A stretch of DNA of 54,405 bases from Ichthyophonus hoferi (lineage: Eukaryota; Opisthokonta; Ichthyosporea; Ichthyophonida; Ichthyophonidae). Below the pieces are notes generated by a model. The model was not told where the DNA came from. It did not search any database and saw only the letters and a list, made by a program, of their open reading frames with translations. Below, piece by piece: positions 1-12,556 of this stretch. Each line of letters starts with the position of its first letter. The first letter of the stretch is position 1. The DNA is taken from assembly GCA_002751075.1 (NCBI GenBank), contig NAOQ01000021.1, positions 101,426-155,830 of the forward strand, given 5' to 3'. Made by a program: the position numbers and the translations under genes.

Positions 1-32
<32 letters not shown>
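1..32. repeat. (TA)n microsatellite at window edge
   Basis: Uninterrupted TA dinucleotides open the window and are followed by a T-rich tract up to about 220. They sit upstream of the first recognisable exon of the FIP1-like gene, so they probably lie in one of its introns. Confidence 0.95.
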
Positions 33-38
<6 letters not shown>

Positions 39-228
39 TTATTTTCGTTTCATTTTTGTTTCATCCTTTATATTATGTATTATATTTTTTTTTCTTTTGT
101 CTTTGTTTTTTATTTTTATTTTCTTTATATTGAATGTTATATTTATTTCTCTATGACCCCTTCGCACCCACGCACTCACTCTCTTTCCCTTATCATATTA
201 TCTTACTAATATCTTCTAATCTTTCCAG

Positions 229-1063
229 GTGAAGCCTATGAAGATGATACCGCTATAGGGTAATTATATGGTGCAACTATATTCAACCGATTTTTTTGTA
301 TTCTGTGGTGTAAAGTAAATGAATGCAAGTCAACAACCACCAAAACATGGGTAGAAATAGGGAAGATATATGAGGGGAGAAGTGTATTTGAATAATGGAA
401 AAAATATTATTAAGATATGTATGAGTAGTATAGGTATTATTACAGGGTTTAAATTTAAAAAATGATTCATATTCAAGATTGGATGGAAGCATTTTCATCT
501 TAGCTTTGTTTATTTTTTATTTTTAAATTCCGTACCTTAATTAGGCCATTAATATAGCATGAATAGATGTCATTCTTCAAATATTTATATTCTATCATAT
601 TCCATTTTCTCTTTTTTTTTTTCATTCATAATTAAGTGCTATAGTTTTTTATATGTATTCATACTGGTTATGGGGTAGGTTGTATAAGGACACCTTGATG
701 TTATGTTAATTAATTAAGCCTAATGAGGAATAAGTGAGATCATTCATATTTGTCTTTTCACAGGGACCTTGGAGGGGTGGCTGAGGATGAGATACTTGGG
801 TATGTTTACTATATACCTATATTACTATATACCTATATTACTAGATATGTATATTACTAGATATGTATAATAGAGGTAGGTGGAGATAGCGAGGGAAGGA
901 GTTAAGCAGGACGGCTATATATAATATAATATATGTTAGGAGATATTGTATTGCCTTATATATACGGTTTATTATTATTATGATTGCTGCTATTGTTATT
1001 ATTATTACTGCTATTATTGTTATTCTTGCTGCTATTAGTATTATTATTGTTATTACTATTACA

Positions 1064-1123
<60 letters not shown>

Positions 1124-2384
1124 TAATTAATTTATGATGATATACTGAGCCTGGTGCTCATTTTAAATTTTAAACTGACTGTGAATTACCAATAGGATAC
1201 CAGGAATGGACGATATACCATTTGGAGAGGATGATGTAGATGTACCAGATGCCACTTTCATGTATGAATGTTATGCCCAGTTTATATATATATGGTCATG
1301 TGTAAGAGAAACTAATAAAAACCTGTATAATCCTTAAATTGATATCTATATAATATTCATTTAGCTATAGCTATTAATAGATTGTCTAAAACTAGTGGCC
1401 TAATCATATATGCTTTACTATACTGATAAAACCACACATCATCACACACATGCACGTTGCACCTGTTCTACCAACCAATCACTGATTGTCCCTTTATCAT
1501 AGTGAGCCTGCTGCTATGGAAACCAAAGAAGTGGCGGTGGAGGACCAATCCAAAGTAGAGATCGTGGTAGATGAAGCACCAGTGCCAACGGAGACTGTTA
1601 CTATGGAAACCCCTACCGTTGTTGATAGTGTTGAGAAGGATATTAAAGAAGAACCAGTAGAAGAAGGGAATAAAGAGGAAGAGGAAGATGATAGTGATGA
1701 CAGTGATGTAGGTGGAAGTGATTGGTGTTGCTAGGAGCAGATAATTGCTATTGGTTGTTTTAATATTAATCATTTACTTTCTTCAGTTGATTGGCGTATT
1801 ATTTCTTTATTTCTAATATGCATCTTTCACCGCTATGGTTTTTCTCTCCCTCTCCCTTTTTCACTTTACTCCATCTCCTACAATATATGCTATAGCTATC
1901 GACCTGTCCCTTTAAATTCACTAATTTATCTTACTCGTGATAGGATGACGATGACGTGCAAATCACCCTAAACCCTGTGGAGGCATCTACAACCACTCTA
2001 CCAATCAGGTAGCTAAAATGCCATGTGTGGGAACTATATTTATATCTATATATATACATGTTTATGCGTATGTAGATTAGTTGGAATAATGCTGTGTATG
2101 ATTAATATATGAAATGATTGGATATTTTTATGTTTATATTTTTAGAGTGGGGGTGACCTATAATATAACACCAATAATTAGCGGAAATTTTAATTTATTT
2201 TAAACCAGTTGGCTAATAGTTTAAGCATCATGCTTGTTGATAGGATGGAAATATATAGTGTATAGCATGTCAACCAATGAAGAAAGAGAGATATGATGGT
2301 ATATATATTTCTTTTTATTGATTGTAAACTGATTGGCTTGGAAATAACTTTTTATTTATATATGTATAAATATTAAGTCTTTTA

Positions 2385-2427
<43 letters not shown>

Positions 2428-5400
2428 CTCATGAATTTTATCCAGCCAACAGGCAACCGCAGATAAAACTATTAGTACTGTGAATGCACCAATCAAACAA
2501 CCCGCTACGTTGGAGCTGAAGCCTAGACAGATCGCTACTGGTGCGTTGAGGTGTAAATACATGATGGTCCTGGTCTATGATTGGATATTAACTTGATTTT
2601 TTTTAGGTGTAGTTTCACTACCACAGCCTCTTACGGATGAGCTTTGGTATTTAATTTTTAAAATAATGGTGTAATTGGTGTATAAAGCTATCTCTTTTAT
2701 TCCTAGTACTTTGTATTCACCCTGTTATGTGCAGGCAATGGTGGGCCAATGGCCAACAAGGCCCCTGCCCTGGACGTCAATGGGCAGGGCGATATTAACG
2801 GCGTGCCTACTATGGACTATGATTTGGATGATCATGAGGAGAAACCCTGGAGGAAGCCAGGTGAGGCCGAGTGGGAAAGAGGGATAGAGTAGGGAAAGTG
2901 CAGTGGGAATGTAAGGGGAATGTGGGCTGGCTATATACTATCAAATGTGAAAACCAAATATTTGTTGTACAATAGCACCTCTAGGTTTATGACATACATT
3001 TATGCATCTATTGTAATATAATGTATAGTATGGTGGCAATGTATGAGTGAAAGAATATTTGTAGGAGCTTGGTTTGCTTGTGTTGTCTTATGTAATATTG
3101 TGTTTTGTTGTATTGTGTTATGTTATACTATGTTATATTCTGTTATATTATATTGTATAGTCCTGGACTGTCTAGTTTTATAAGAGCGTAATCATACACA
3201 GTCTGATAATATAAACTATTATTTTACTGGTTCTGAGTGCTGGTACTATTTTAACTCTTAGATTTATATTTGGTTAATCTAGATAATCCAATATGAATAT
3301 AGATCTGGGTGATAGATCTGTATTTCGTTCAATCACCCAAGGGTAAATTATAATTAGAAATTATAAAGCTTTAATGGTTTGGTATATTACATAATTATTG
3401 CATAATTGTTTGTCTATTTCCTATAATAAGCCAATAGGAAACAATATTTAAGCATGTTATATTTTAAATTTTCATTAATAGTGTATGTTTGTATGTTCTT
3501 AACAATGCATTATACTATATAGTACTGCGTGTGCATTCTATTTAAGTTCTGTCTATACTAACACTAGATCCAGTTAAAAATAACCCACAATGTAACACTT
3601 AGCTTTGGTTGGTGTGCAAGGTTATAACTACTGACCCGATTGGTGGGTATAATAATGTAATAGGAGCTGATCTAACGGACTATTTCAACTATGGGTTTAA
3701 CGAGGAGATATGGAAGGCATATACAGAAAGAGAGAGGCATATGAGGAACGAAGCTCAGATCACTAAGAAACATGTATGAGAGTGTGCATAGTGTGTATAT
3801 ATAGTGGGTCTGTTGTTTGTTGTCTGTATTCTATCTCTCTTCCTCTCTCTTTATCTTCCTGGCTACATATACTAGACCACACCTAAAACGTATTTCCTAT
3901 ACAGCATCGAGATTCGCCAAGGAGAGACGAAGGTAATAAGAGCGACTATATTACCATAGATTTGCTTCCACCATACAGGCTATACCCACTACTGCTTATC
4001 TTACTATATTGTATATTGCTTGCGTTATGGATGTTTTATTCTTTGTCTCTAGGCCCTCTGCTCTCTCGTTGGCCATATTTTTATTCTACTTCGTGTAGGT
4101 TCGGATTGGCCGAGATGCATATATATATAGACATATAAATATAAGTATTTCTCTCTTAGTATATTTGTCAAATGGGTTTATTTATGTATTAGTGTGCATT
4201 ATGTAGGATTGCTGTGACAATTGATTGCAGAGATAGTATACTAGATAGATAGCTTATAAATATTACAACAGATCTATAGGATGTTATAGTTATATAGATA
4301 GATATAGGGTTTACCATTTGAATTAATAATTATAATTAAAAATAGATTTACAGGTGAGTGTATAAACCAATATATGGAGGAATATAAACTAAGTATGTAT
4401 ATGGTTGAATACGTACTGTATGTATGGATTTATAGTGTCATGAATTAACTTTTGATTGGTTGTTGTCCTGCCGTCAGCTCGTTCAGCAGGTCGAGATCGA
4501 GACAGAGATAGGGAGAGGAGGAGAGGTAAGGGTACATATGGTTGGATAAAGCCCTCTTGTCCTTTTCTGTCTATCTATCTACCTACCTATGTATATATAT
4601 ATATATATATATATATCCATATAATTCACCACCACCAATCAACTCACTCCAAACCAAGAGCTTTAACTTATGGTGATTACGATTGGACCTTTAATATGAT
4701 TATATCTTAATCTTACTTTATTTCCTTGTGGTGATTAGTTATCACACATCACTTGTTGTGTGCCGGGAAAGCAATTCATGAGTGATTGCTAGTCTTTAAT
4801 TGTATTTGTTCCCTGTTGGCCTATAAGGATATATATATATTTTTTCACATCCAATTGGTTCATTATGATTCTACTACATTAAGTATCTATGCCTGGGTGT
4901 GATTGCCATGGTAATAATCAAGAACCAATCACAGATAGGAGAAGGGGGGTGCATAAAGATGATGGACCGCAACCTCCTATGAACCAATCACAACCACCCA
5001 TGCAGGACCAAGATGGGTATGTGTGACGAGGGAGACGGGGTGTATGTATTTATATATGTAGGTATGGATATGTATGTTTGCATGGCTAGGAGACATATAT
5101 ATACACGTAGGTCTTGCCATAAATAATACTCTAACCCTTATGCTATCCAATAGAAAGTTAACCTTACTTGTCAGTAAAGAGGTGGTGCAATAAGAACTAA
5201 ATGTTTTAAAGGTAACTATTTGATGTAAATGAAGAGACTCTAATAAGAGATACATATACAGGTTTGGGAACAGACTACAACCACCTATGCAGCAAGGTAT
5301 CCTTCCTATATATATTATATTATTTATTTGTACTTTCCGAATATTACCCACTTCATAGATATAGGTTTAACCAATGGGTTGTTGGAGATAATATTAAATT

Positions 5401-8400
5401 TATATATGTATATGTATTTAGACATAGGATAATGGCATGATAGCCTACTATCCTGTATATATATATATATATGTACTATATAAGTTATACAGGTGTTTTG
5501 TATTACTATTAACCCATTTTGGCTCTTACTATGACATCTGTTATTAAAATTTTACTTTCCTATTATATATATATATATATATATATGTATATCTTAAGGC
5601 ATGATGTTTTAAAATACTGGGATAACCAAATTTGTTTAGGGATTATTTTAAATATATATTAAAAACTATCCACTCATACTATCCTGCTATTGTCCACATA
5701 GATAAAGGTATAAGATAACCCACCAATGATATGGTAGGGATAATTTTAAATATATATGTATATATAATTATTCACTCGGAGCTGTCCTATCGTTGTTCAC
5801 CTCATAGATAAAGGTATAACTTAGCCAATAGGCATCAGGTATTATAACTAATACCCAATCATTACCCTTACTAACCCACTGTATTCTACCAATCATAGGT
5901 CCTCCTCCGGGATTTGATGGTCCCTTCGATAGGGTATGTCATGCATGATGTTGCAGTGACGTATAGACTCCTATATTTAGATAGCTACACTCACTTTATA
6001 TCTTATTTTCTTATTTTTTTTCTTCTATCCCACCCATGCTTTTGTGTTTTACTATTTGTAATGATCCCATGTTTATTAATTATGTCTAATTACTATACCT
6101 TACTCTGTCTTCTATCTCCTGTCATCTTCTTCCCTTTGCTCTTTCTACTAATTTTACTCTGCCCCCTCTCATTCACATACTCTAATCTTGTACCAATTCA
6201 TGCATCCTTTTTAATTATATAAATTATAATATTATTTACCATTGATACCCTATCCTATCTAATAAACCCCCTGTTCCCCTAGCCTACATCACCTAATATG
6301 GGGATGATGAACCCTAACATGGGTATGCCACCGAATTTTCAGGTAGAGTTTACACTAATTAGGATGTAGTTTCATGTTTTAATGTGTTTAAATTGTACTT
6401 ATTATTAGTTTTTATTGGGTAAATGAATGAGTTCTGTTTGTACCACCTATATTTGTATATATATATTGGTGTTTTATATTTTGTGTCTATTGCTGTATTT
6501 CTGATTGGATGGTTATTTTATTGTTCGATTTTTAGTTATTTTCCATTTTTATGTTTACTCCCTATTCATATCTATAACTAACCATACCCACAGGGCCAAT
6601 GGGATGGTCCCCCTCCGGATGGCGGCATGATTCCACCAATGGGACCGGACGGTTTTGGAATGAATATGAACCAGGGTGGGCCAGGACCTAACTTTGGTAC
6701 ATGACTTTATATTTTAATTTACCAATGAAAGATGGTTATAGTCATTCCTTTGTTTACTGTGATTTCTCATTGTTAATCTATATATAGTACATACATACAT
6801 TGCATGCTCTGTGTGTATCCGGCCATCTCTACCATTTGTTCTATGTACAATCTTGCCTACCTAACCTCGTTGACATCTTCTCTATTTCCATACACCCTCC
6901 TATCTCTATTATTCTCCTTCTTTCCGGTTGGTTTTCTTTTATATTGGTGAACTATAGTTTAATATTATGAATATAGATGGTGTGCTATGAGATAATCCAA
7001 TAGAAAATGGCAATCGAACATTCAAAATTATAACAGTAAAAATAAAGCTGATGGATGGTGGGGTAGGGCCAGGTATGGGTAGGAATCTTGGAGGACCAGG
7101 CAGAGGCAATTGGATGGGTGGGGGAAGCCCTGATAATAGGTAGGGTAGGGTGGGTAGTAGGTATAGGATAGTATATATATCGTACCTAAGATGGTCTGCA
7201 TACATATATATATATATAAATTATGTTTCTTTCCGTTTATGTGATAGAGATATATTTGGTGTTAATCAGTCCTTTTGGTAAGAAAATAGAGAAGGGAGAA
7301 GATGAGAATGAATTATAGCATGCTGGGAGAGGAAAAGGAGAATGGAGCAAGGAGGGCATGAATCTAGAATTACTTTATATATTATTTGAAATCTGAAGGC
7401 GCTGAGATTTCTGTAGTCAACAAGTTTGGCGGGGAGTGCAATTGTTGATACCCATGATATAACCCTATCGAGAAATGTAGTCATAGTTTTGTAATGGAAG
7501 GGACTGTGTCCTATCTTGATTCCTAGAGGGAATGCTTGCTGTGATTTTTCAAAACATTATTATAATTATAGTTATCTTTGAATTTATCCCAGTGGTCTTT
7601 CAAAAGTGTACGGTTTAATTAGAAGTATCCTATAGGTATAGTTCTGTGGCTGCCTTATAACAGGTTGTAGCATATAATATCACAATATATGATGAGATAG
7701 AGGTAGAGTTAGCTGGTGCACATATATACATATATATATATATGGTATCCTCTCTCTCTTATAGCTGTGTGTAAGTAGGTATTGGCTGTAGTATAATAAT
7801 ACTTTGGTACTAATCCTAGACTCATACTCTACAGGAATTTCATGGGTCGTGGTGGCAATCCTAATGGACCAGGGGGACCTCAAGGTTTATATTATCAAGG
7901 TAAATCTAAATCTACAGGATGTTCTAATTGTCAGTGCGGTGTCGAGGGAGATTATGATTGTGAAATTGGGATTTATTTGTGTTGTACGGAGGGTACGATT
8001 GGAAGGAATATATGTTAGTACTACTAAGTTTGTATTTTGTATTTCTGATTGGCTGGCATTGACCAATCAGGTGATAATGGACAAGGAGGTAACCAATGGA
8101 ATGATTCCAAGCCCATGCCCCGTGGCCCCCCTTCTCCAACCCCCTCTGATAATTCCAATCGTTTAGCCAATAGGGACGAACGGGTAAACAGGGATAGTAG
8201 GGAAGACAAAAAAGACAAAGAGAAGGAGAGAGAGATGGATGATAAAAAGAAAGATAGAAGAAGGGACAGAGACAGAGATAGAGACAGGAAAAATGATAGG
8301 AATGAAAGGGAAAGGAGTGAGGTAGGTTTGGTGGGTGGTTGCTCTTGTTATTTCTGTGGTTTATTATGTATTGCTGTTACGGTTGTTGTTGTTGTTGTCT

Positions 8401-9479
8401 ATTGTGAATGGTGTTGGGTTATCGCTGTGTTGCTAATACTTCGTTTTGCTTTTTCGGATTCCTTCATATCTAGTCTAAATTTTAATGCGTTATTCTTACC
8501 AATTAAATCTTCTGTATATATTCTGGGCCTCTATAGGTGGCAATTGTATATTGTTTTTATTGTCTTTTATTTGTATTCTTTCTACAATCAAATCACGTCT
8601 TGTTTCTATGATAGGTAGCTGGCCAACTATTCTTATATCACCTCACTCCTTCTCCATCACTAAGCTATATAGGTGTCCGTTGGAATATTATTATAAAAAA
8701 TATAATAATATTTGCATATATTTCTTGTATGTGGTGTATAGGTTACATCGCATGCATTGTACCACCACACATTAATGTTCCTTTTCCTTAAGAATAAAAA
8801 AGATGTACACATATAACTAAGACTAGCTAGTAGAATAAATACAATACCTCACTCAACATTCAAGATAGCATGTACCGTAACATATAGATACAATATTAGG
8901 TACTAACCTGTCATATGTGATACTATAGAGTCGTAGTAAAGACAGAAGTCGTGATGATCGACATGAAGGCAGGTGGGTAGACTGCTTATCAGTGTTGTGT
9001 TTGTGAACAAGCTGTATGGTATATAATATAATTATTTGTATAAATAAGGATATGTAATTATAATCTTATATAACAAGTATTATATATATAATATATATTG
9101 TCTCTTGTGTTTTTTTATTTATTTGATCTCTATATTGTGCCTATAAATTATAGCACTTGTACCTCCCATGCTTTTCTAATTGTTGTACTCAATGGTATGT
9201 ATTCTTAGTTGCAATTATCTGGAGATTAAAAAAATATTGGTATATAAGTTATGTTAACGCATGTTCAATAGGAACCTATTCTATAAGATATATACAGGGT
9301 TGGCAATATGTTCACTTACGTTATCCGTTGTACAGTTAAATATGCATGTACTCCTGTCCACTTATATATCTATGTATGCCTATTTTCATTCTCTCTGTTT
9401 ACCTAATAGTGCTATTCTTTACAGTCGTGGAAAACGCCGTCACAGTGAAGAAGAAGAAGAGAAGAAGAGAAGAAGATAA
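229..9479 (+). CDS. FIP1L1: FIP1-like pre-mRNA 3'-end-processing factor (5' end off window)
   Basis: FIP1 is the CPSF subunit that binds RNA and tethers poly(A) polymerase in the nucleus. Twenty exons join in one frame: 229-259, 764-799, 1196-1261, 1503-1707, 1944-2008, 2446-2540, 2735-2860, 3664-3773, 3905-3932, 4478-4525, 4935-5016, 5262-5296, 5899-5933, 6283-6342, 6594-6696, 7037-7139, 7835-7899, 8071-8321, 8929-8972, 9425-9479 (stop TAA), about 546 residues. Order of parts: acidic N-terminal stretch; DDDDVQITL; the Fip1 core with EKPWRKPG (exon 7) and [15 protein letters not shown] (exon 8), which is diagnostic; a short [11 protein letters not shown] block; a Pro/Gly/Met/Asn-rich linker (exons 11-17); and an Arg/Asp/Lys-rich C-terminus ending in Glu then Lys/Arg. 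This matches animal FIP1L1, about 590 residues in human. The first exon enters in phase 1, so the start codon is upstream. Exon 17 could instead end at 7884 in the same phase; 7899 has the better donor. Exon 16 is the least certain acceptor. Confidence 0.93.
808..871. repeat. 16-bp tandem repeat, 4 units, FIP1 intron
   Basis: Four exact-length 16-bp units starting ACTATATACC or ACTAGATATG begin 8 bp after the exon 2 donor. Units 1-2 are identical and units 3-4 are a diverged pair, which suggests stepwise duplication. Confidence 0.9.
1064..1120. repeat. (ATT)n microsatellite, FIP1 intron
   Basis: About 19 ATT units without interruption. An imperfect ATT/GCT-interrupted version extends upstream to about 968. 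It lies in the intron just before the exon at 1196. Confidence 0.95.
2391..2424. repeat. (AT)n microsatellite, FIP1 intron
   Basis: A run of AT dinucleotides ends about 20 bp before the acceptor of the exon at 2446, where a polypyrimidine tract would be expected. Similar short runs lie near 4590, 5458, 5565 and 7725. Confidence 0.9.
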
Positions 9480-12400
9480 TTGTGTTGATATAGGTCAAAC
9501 TATATTACTTATTAGAAACTATTAGTGTGCTTAAATGAAGAATGGGTGTATTATTTTCCTTGAAATGTTAATTTGTAGTCAGAAACAGTGTGATTTAAGT
9601 GGTCTATAACTGGATATTCTGTGGTTTGAACCACTGTAAGTGGATGAATGTCATAGCAATTCCAATAATATAGTTGAAGGCATATATTTAACTATGTCTT
9701 ATTGGTCAACTGGAATATCTTGTTTCTTATCCATTGGCTACATTGATTACAATAATCCATTATTGTAAGTTACAAAATTTCTTCTCACTTCCTGTGGCAC
9801 CCCTTGTGATAACTGGCCGCATATGTATGTATATGTATATGTTATATGTATATGTATAAATGCATACCTACCTACCATTTAGTTAATCGTTCCACATGGC
9901 CTGTGAGCTACAATATCATGACCACGCATGATATATGAGCACCTCTAAGCCCCTGATGGTATATTAATTGGTAGGGTATATAATACAATACTACCCTGTC
10001 GACCCAATGACTAACTTCAAAATGGAAGAAATCTATAGGATTGTGTTGTGTAACTGTGCACCAGCCTGTTTATAGTTGCAATGGTGCGTATTTTTACCCA
10101 TTTCAATACTAGTGTATTAGCATTTATGGATTTTAGTTCATATTACTTACTAGCTAGTAATTGAAAGGAGATTCATCTATTTATACTAAATTAAACAATT
10201 ATAGATGAATGAATCTAATAAAAGGATGCAGTAAAGTAGACTCAAGACTAAGGTTTAAAGAATTGACCTGTGCCTATACTATATTCAGAAGGAAATAATG
10301 TCTGCAGTGTAGCCTTAGCTGTAATATATTGTGATCAGAGGTGGTGGTATGGATAAAGCGTCGTAAGGTAGCTCTGGTAGCTACAAAGACAGTGTAATAA
10401 ACATGCATGCTCTCCTATTGTGTATGAAGATGTGAATATATAGGTTGTAATCAATAACTTTCTTAATGTTTTGTCTTTACAATTCATTTCTTCATAGCTT
10501 TATAGTTCAGAATTTTATATACATCACATGTTAGGCTTTTTTTTTGTGAGATAATTTCATGCATAATAAAAACTGTGAGTTATAATTTTTCTATATATAA
10601 AATAAAGAAATGCTGTATTGTTTTTGAATTCCGCCGTCGTCTTTAAATTATCCCCTATACAAAGATATATGTCTTTGACTGTAATAAGCAAAAATTGAGT
10701 CTGGTAAAAAGACATAACATATTTTGATAGCAGCCTTTGTTCAGTTATTGCTATGCCCTTAACTAAATTAATATAGAGAACTTTCAATAACTGACATTAA
10801 TATTGCCATTGAATCTTCCTCAGTGACGATTGAGGTAAGCCAAACTCAAAACACAATTATGTTAATAAAAAACAACAAAATTTCAATTTGACAAAATTTA
10901 ATGAACTCAAAAGCATAGTGGATCATATATAAAAAAAAAGAGAAAAAAAAGCGAATAAGCTGTCAATGAGTGAGGTCATTGCCTAAAGACAGAAGGGTCG
11001 ATTTCAGCCAATGTAGTAATTATCTCAGTCATGCTCGGGATGGCAACCGACTATTGTAAGCAGATAATTTGGAATAAAAACTGTATAACATTTATTCATC
11101 TCACTACAGAATCAAGAGTTTCCAAAACGTCTCAGACCGAACCTTTCTATATTTTCAATATAAAGCATTTTTGTATATATAGAATACTTCCAATCCCGGC
11201 ATTAATTAATGAAATAATAATAGCTATAGTTACTTTGTTTATGTTGTCTATGTAGCTATATTTTGACAACAATAAATTTTGAAATAGTTGGACCGCTGGA
11301 TATTTCCCATATATGGTTTATGTTTATGTACGTAATGTTTATCTTTAAAAACAACCAATTGGATTTGAGAATGTCTATATCCCGAATTCCGTGTGTAAAT
11401 ACTGGGGTTGATTGAAAACTTGCGGAAATACAAAGATAAAACTGTTTTAAATATTAAAATGTTTACATTTTAAAATGCTTTACAATGAATATTTTATCAT
11501 TTATATTTGTAGATTATAATATAATATAGAATTGCTTCTATGATAAAAATGACAAGGATGAATTTAGGACTCATAATTTTTTGAAGTTGAGATATCATAA
11601 GTCAATGCATAAGATTGGCGAATCATTAGTTCCAATACCTGGTTAGACAAATGAAAACTTTTTATATTTTTGTAATGGAATGTATTATATTGTCCCTTAG
11701 ACTTCAATCAAGATAAAAATTGAAATTTTTATTAGTGAATATTCTTGTAACCTTCCAAGGTGAACAACGTACTCTGCGTAGAAATTGACTACTACTAAAA
11801 TATATATAACTCGCGTTTTTTCAAGACAAATCAATTGTTGAATATAAAAATTAACGTTTAAATCTATTTCTATTATTGGAAATAGAAAATTCTATGAGTG
11901 AAAATAAAATAACCTGGTATACCTCAATCATCCGATTCCGATATTGGTAAATTTAATATAAAAAAACCCCAACAATGTTTAGGTCTATTCAGTTTTGCGT
12001 TTGAGAGTGACTATATAATGAAAAAGCAAGCTCATCCCTGAAGCATACGTAAATAAAATACATATACATTTACACATTTACATATAATTAATCTTATGTT
12101 AACTGCTAAATCTAAATGTGATTAATCTTAATATATTATTGGATTGTAAACGACAACATAGGTGGCAGGAAATACTACTAATAATAGTGAGCTATTAATA
12201 CTAAAATATATTAATTAATTTATAAACTCTAAGTGGATACTGGTATATTGTAAAAGATTGTAAAGAAACTCTCTTTAATTTTCAGGCGTATAATAGGTTG
12301 CACTATACTTTTTGTTATAAATTAAGACTAATATTGTTAATTATATATATACCAGATTGATAAAGTGATAGAAAGGACAAACAGTTATTTTCTAGTAATA

Positions 12401-12556
12401 CTATATCGCTTCCATAAAGCCTGGATGTTGTAGATCTAGATCCCAGAAATTTTGGTATTATACCTTGTGGCAGATGAAAGTTGAAAAAAGACCTGTTCTT
12501 AAACTAAACTATAGGCAAAATAGAGTTAAGAATCGTTAAAGGTATATAAATACACC
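9480..12556. other. Intergenic spacer FIP1-like to GATA-like gene
   Basis: I see no convincing coding exon here. Open frames are short, low in complexity and without family similarity. AATAAA hexamers at 10217 and 10396 could serve the FIP1-like gene, but they lie 740-920 bp past its stop, so I do not assign them. One copy of a dispersed repeat lies at 11011-11281. Confidence 0.6.
11011..11281 (+). repeat. Dispersed ~270-bp repeat, copy 1
   Basis: This stretch aligns end to end with 19661-19931 in the same orientation. Shared blocks include GACTATTGTAAG, CACTACAGAATCAAGAG and TATGTAGCTATATTT in the same order and at similar spacing. There is no coding frame and no obvious terminal inverted repeat. 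It could be a non-autonomous element, a decayed noncoding RNA or a duplicated spacer segment; the family is unknown. Confidence 0.8.

Noticed and set aside
2606-2647. Possible extra FIP1 exon between the exons ending 2540 and starting 2735
   Set aside because: It has an acceptor-like TTTTTTAG and a possible donor, but including it shifts the frame of the next exon, which carries the diagnostic EKPWRKPG block. It also has no FIP1 similarity.
12543-12550. TATATAAA just before the GATA-like start codon as a TATA box
   Set aside because: It lies 7 bp from the ATG, so transcription would start inside the coding exon. The motif is common in this AT-rich DNA.
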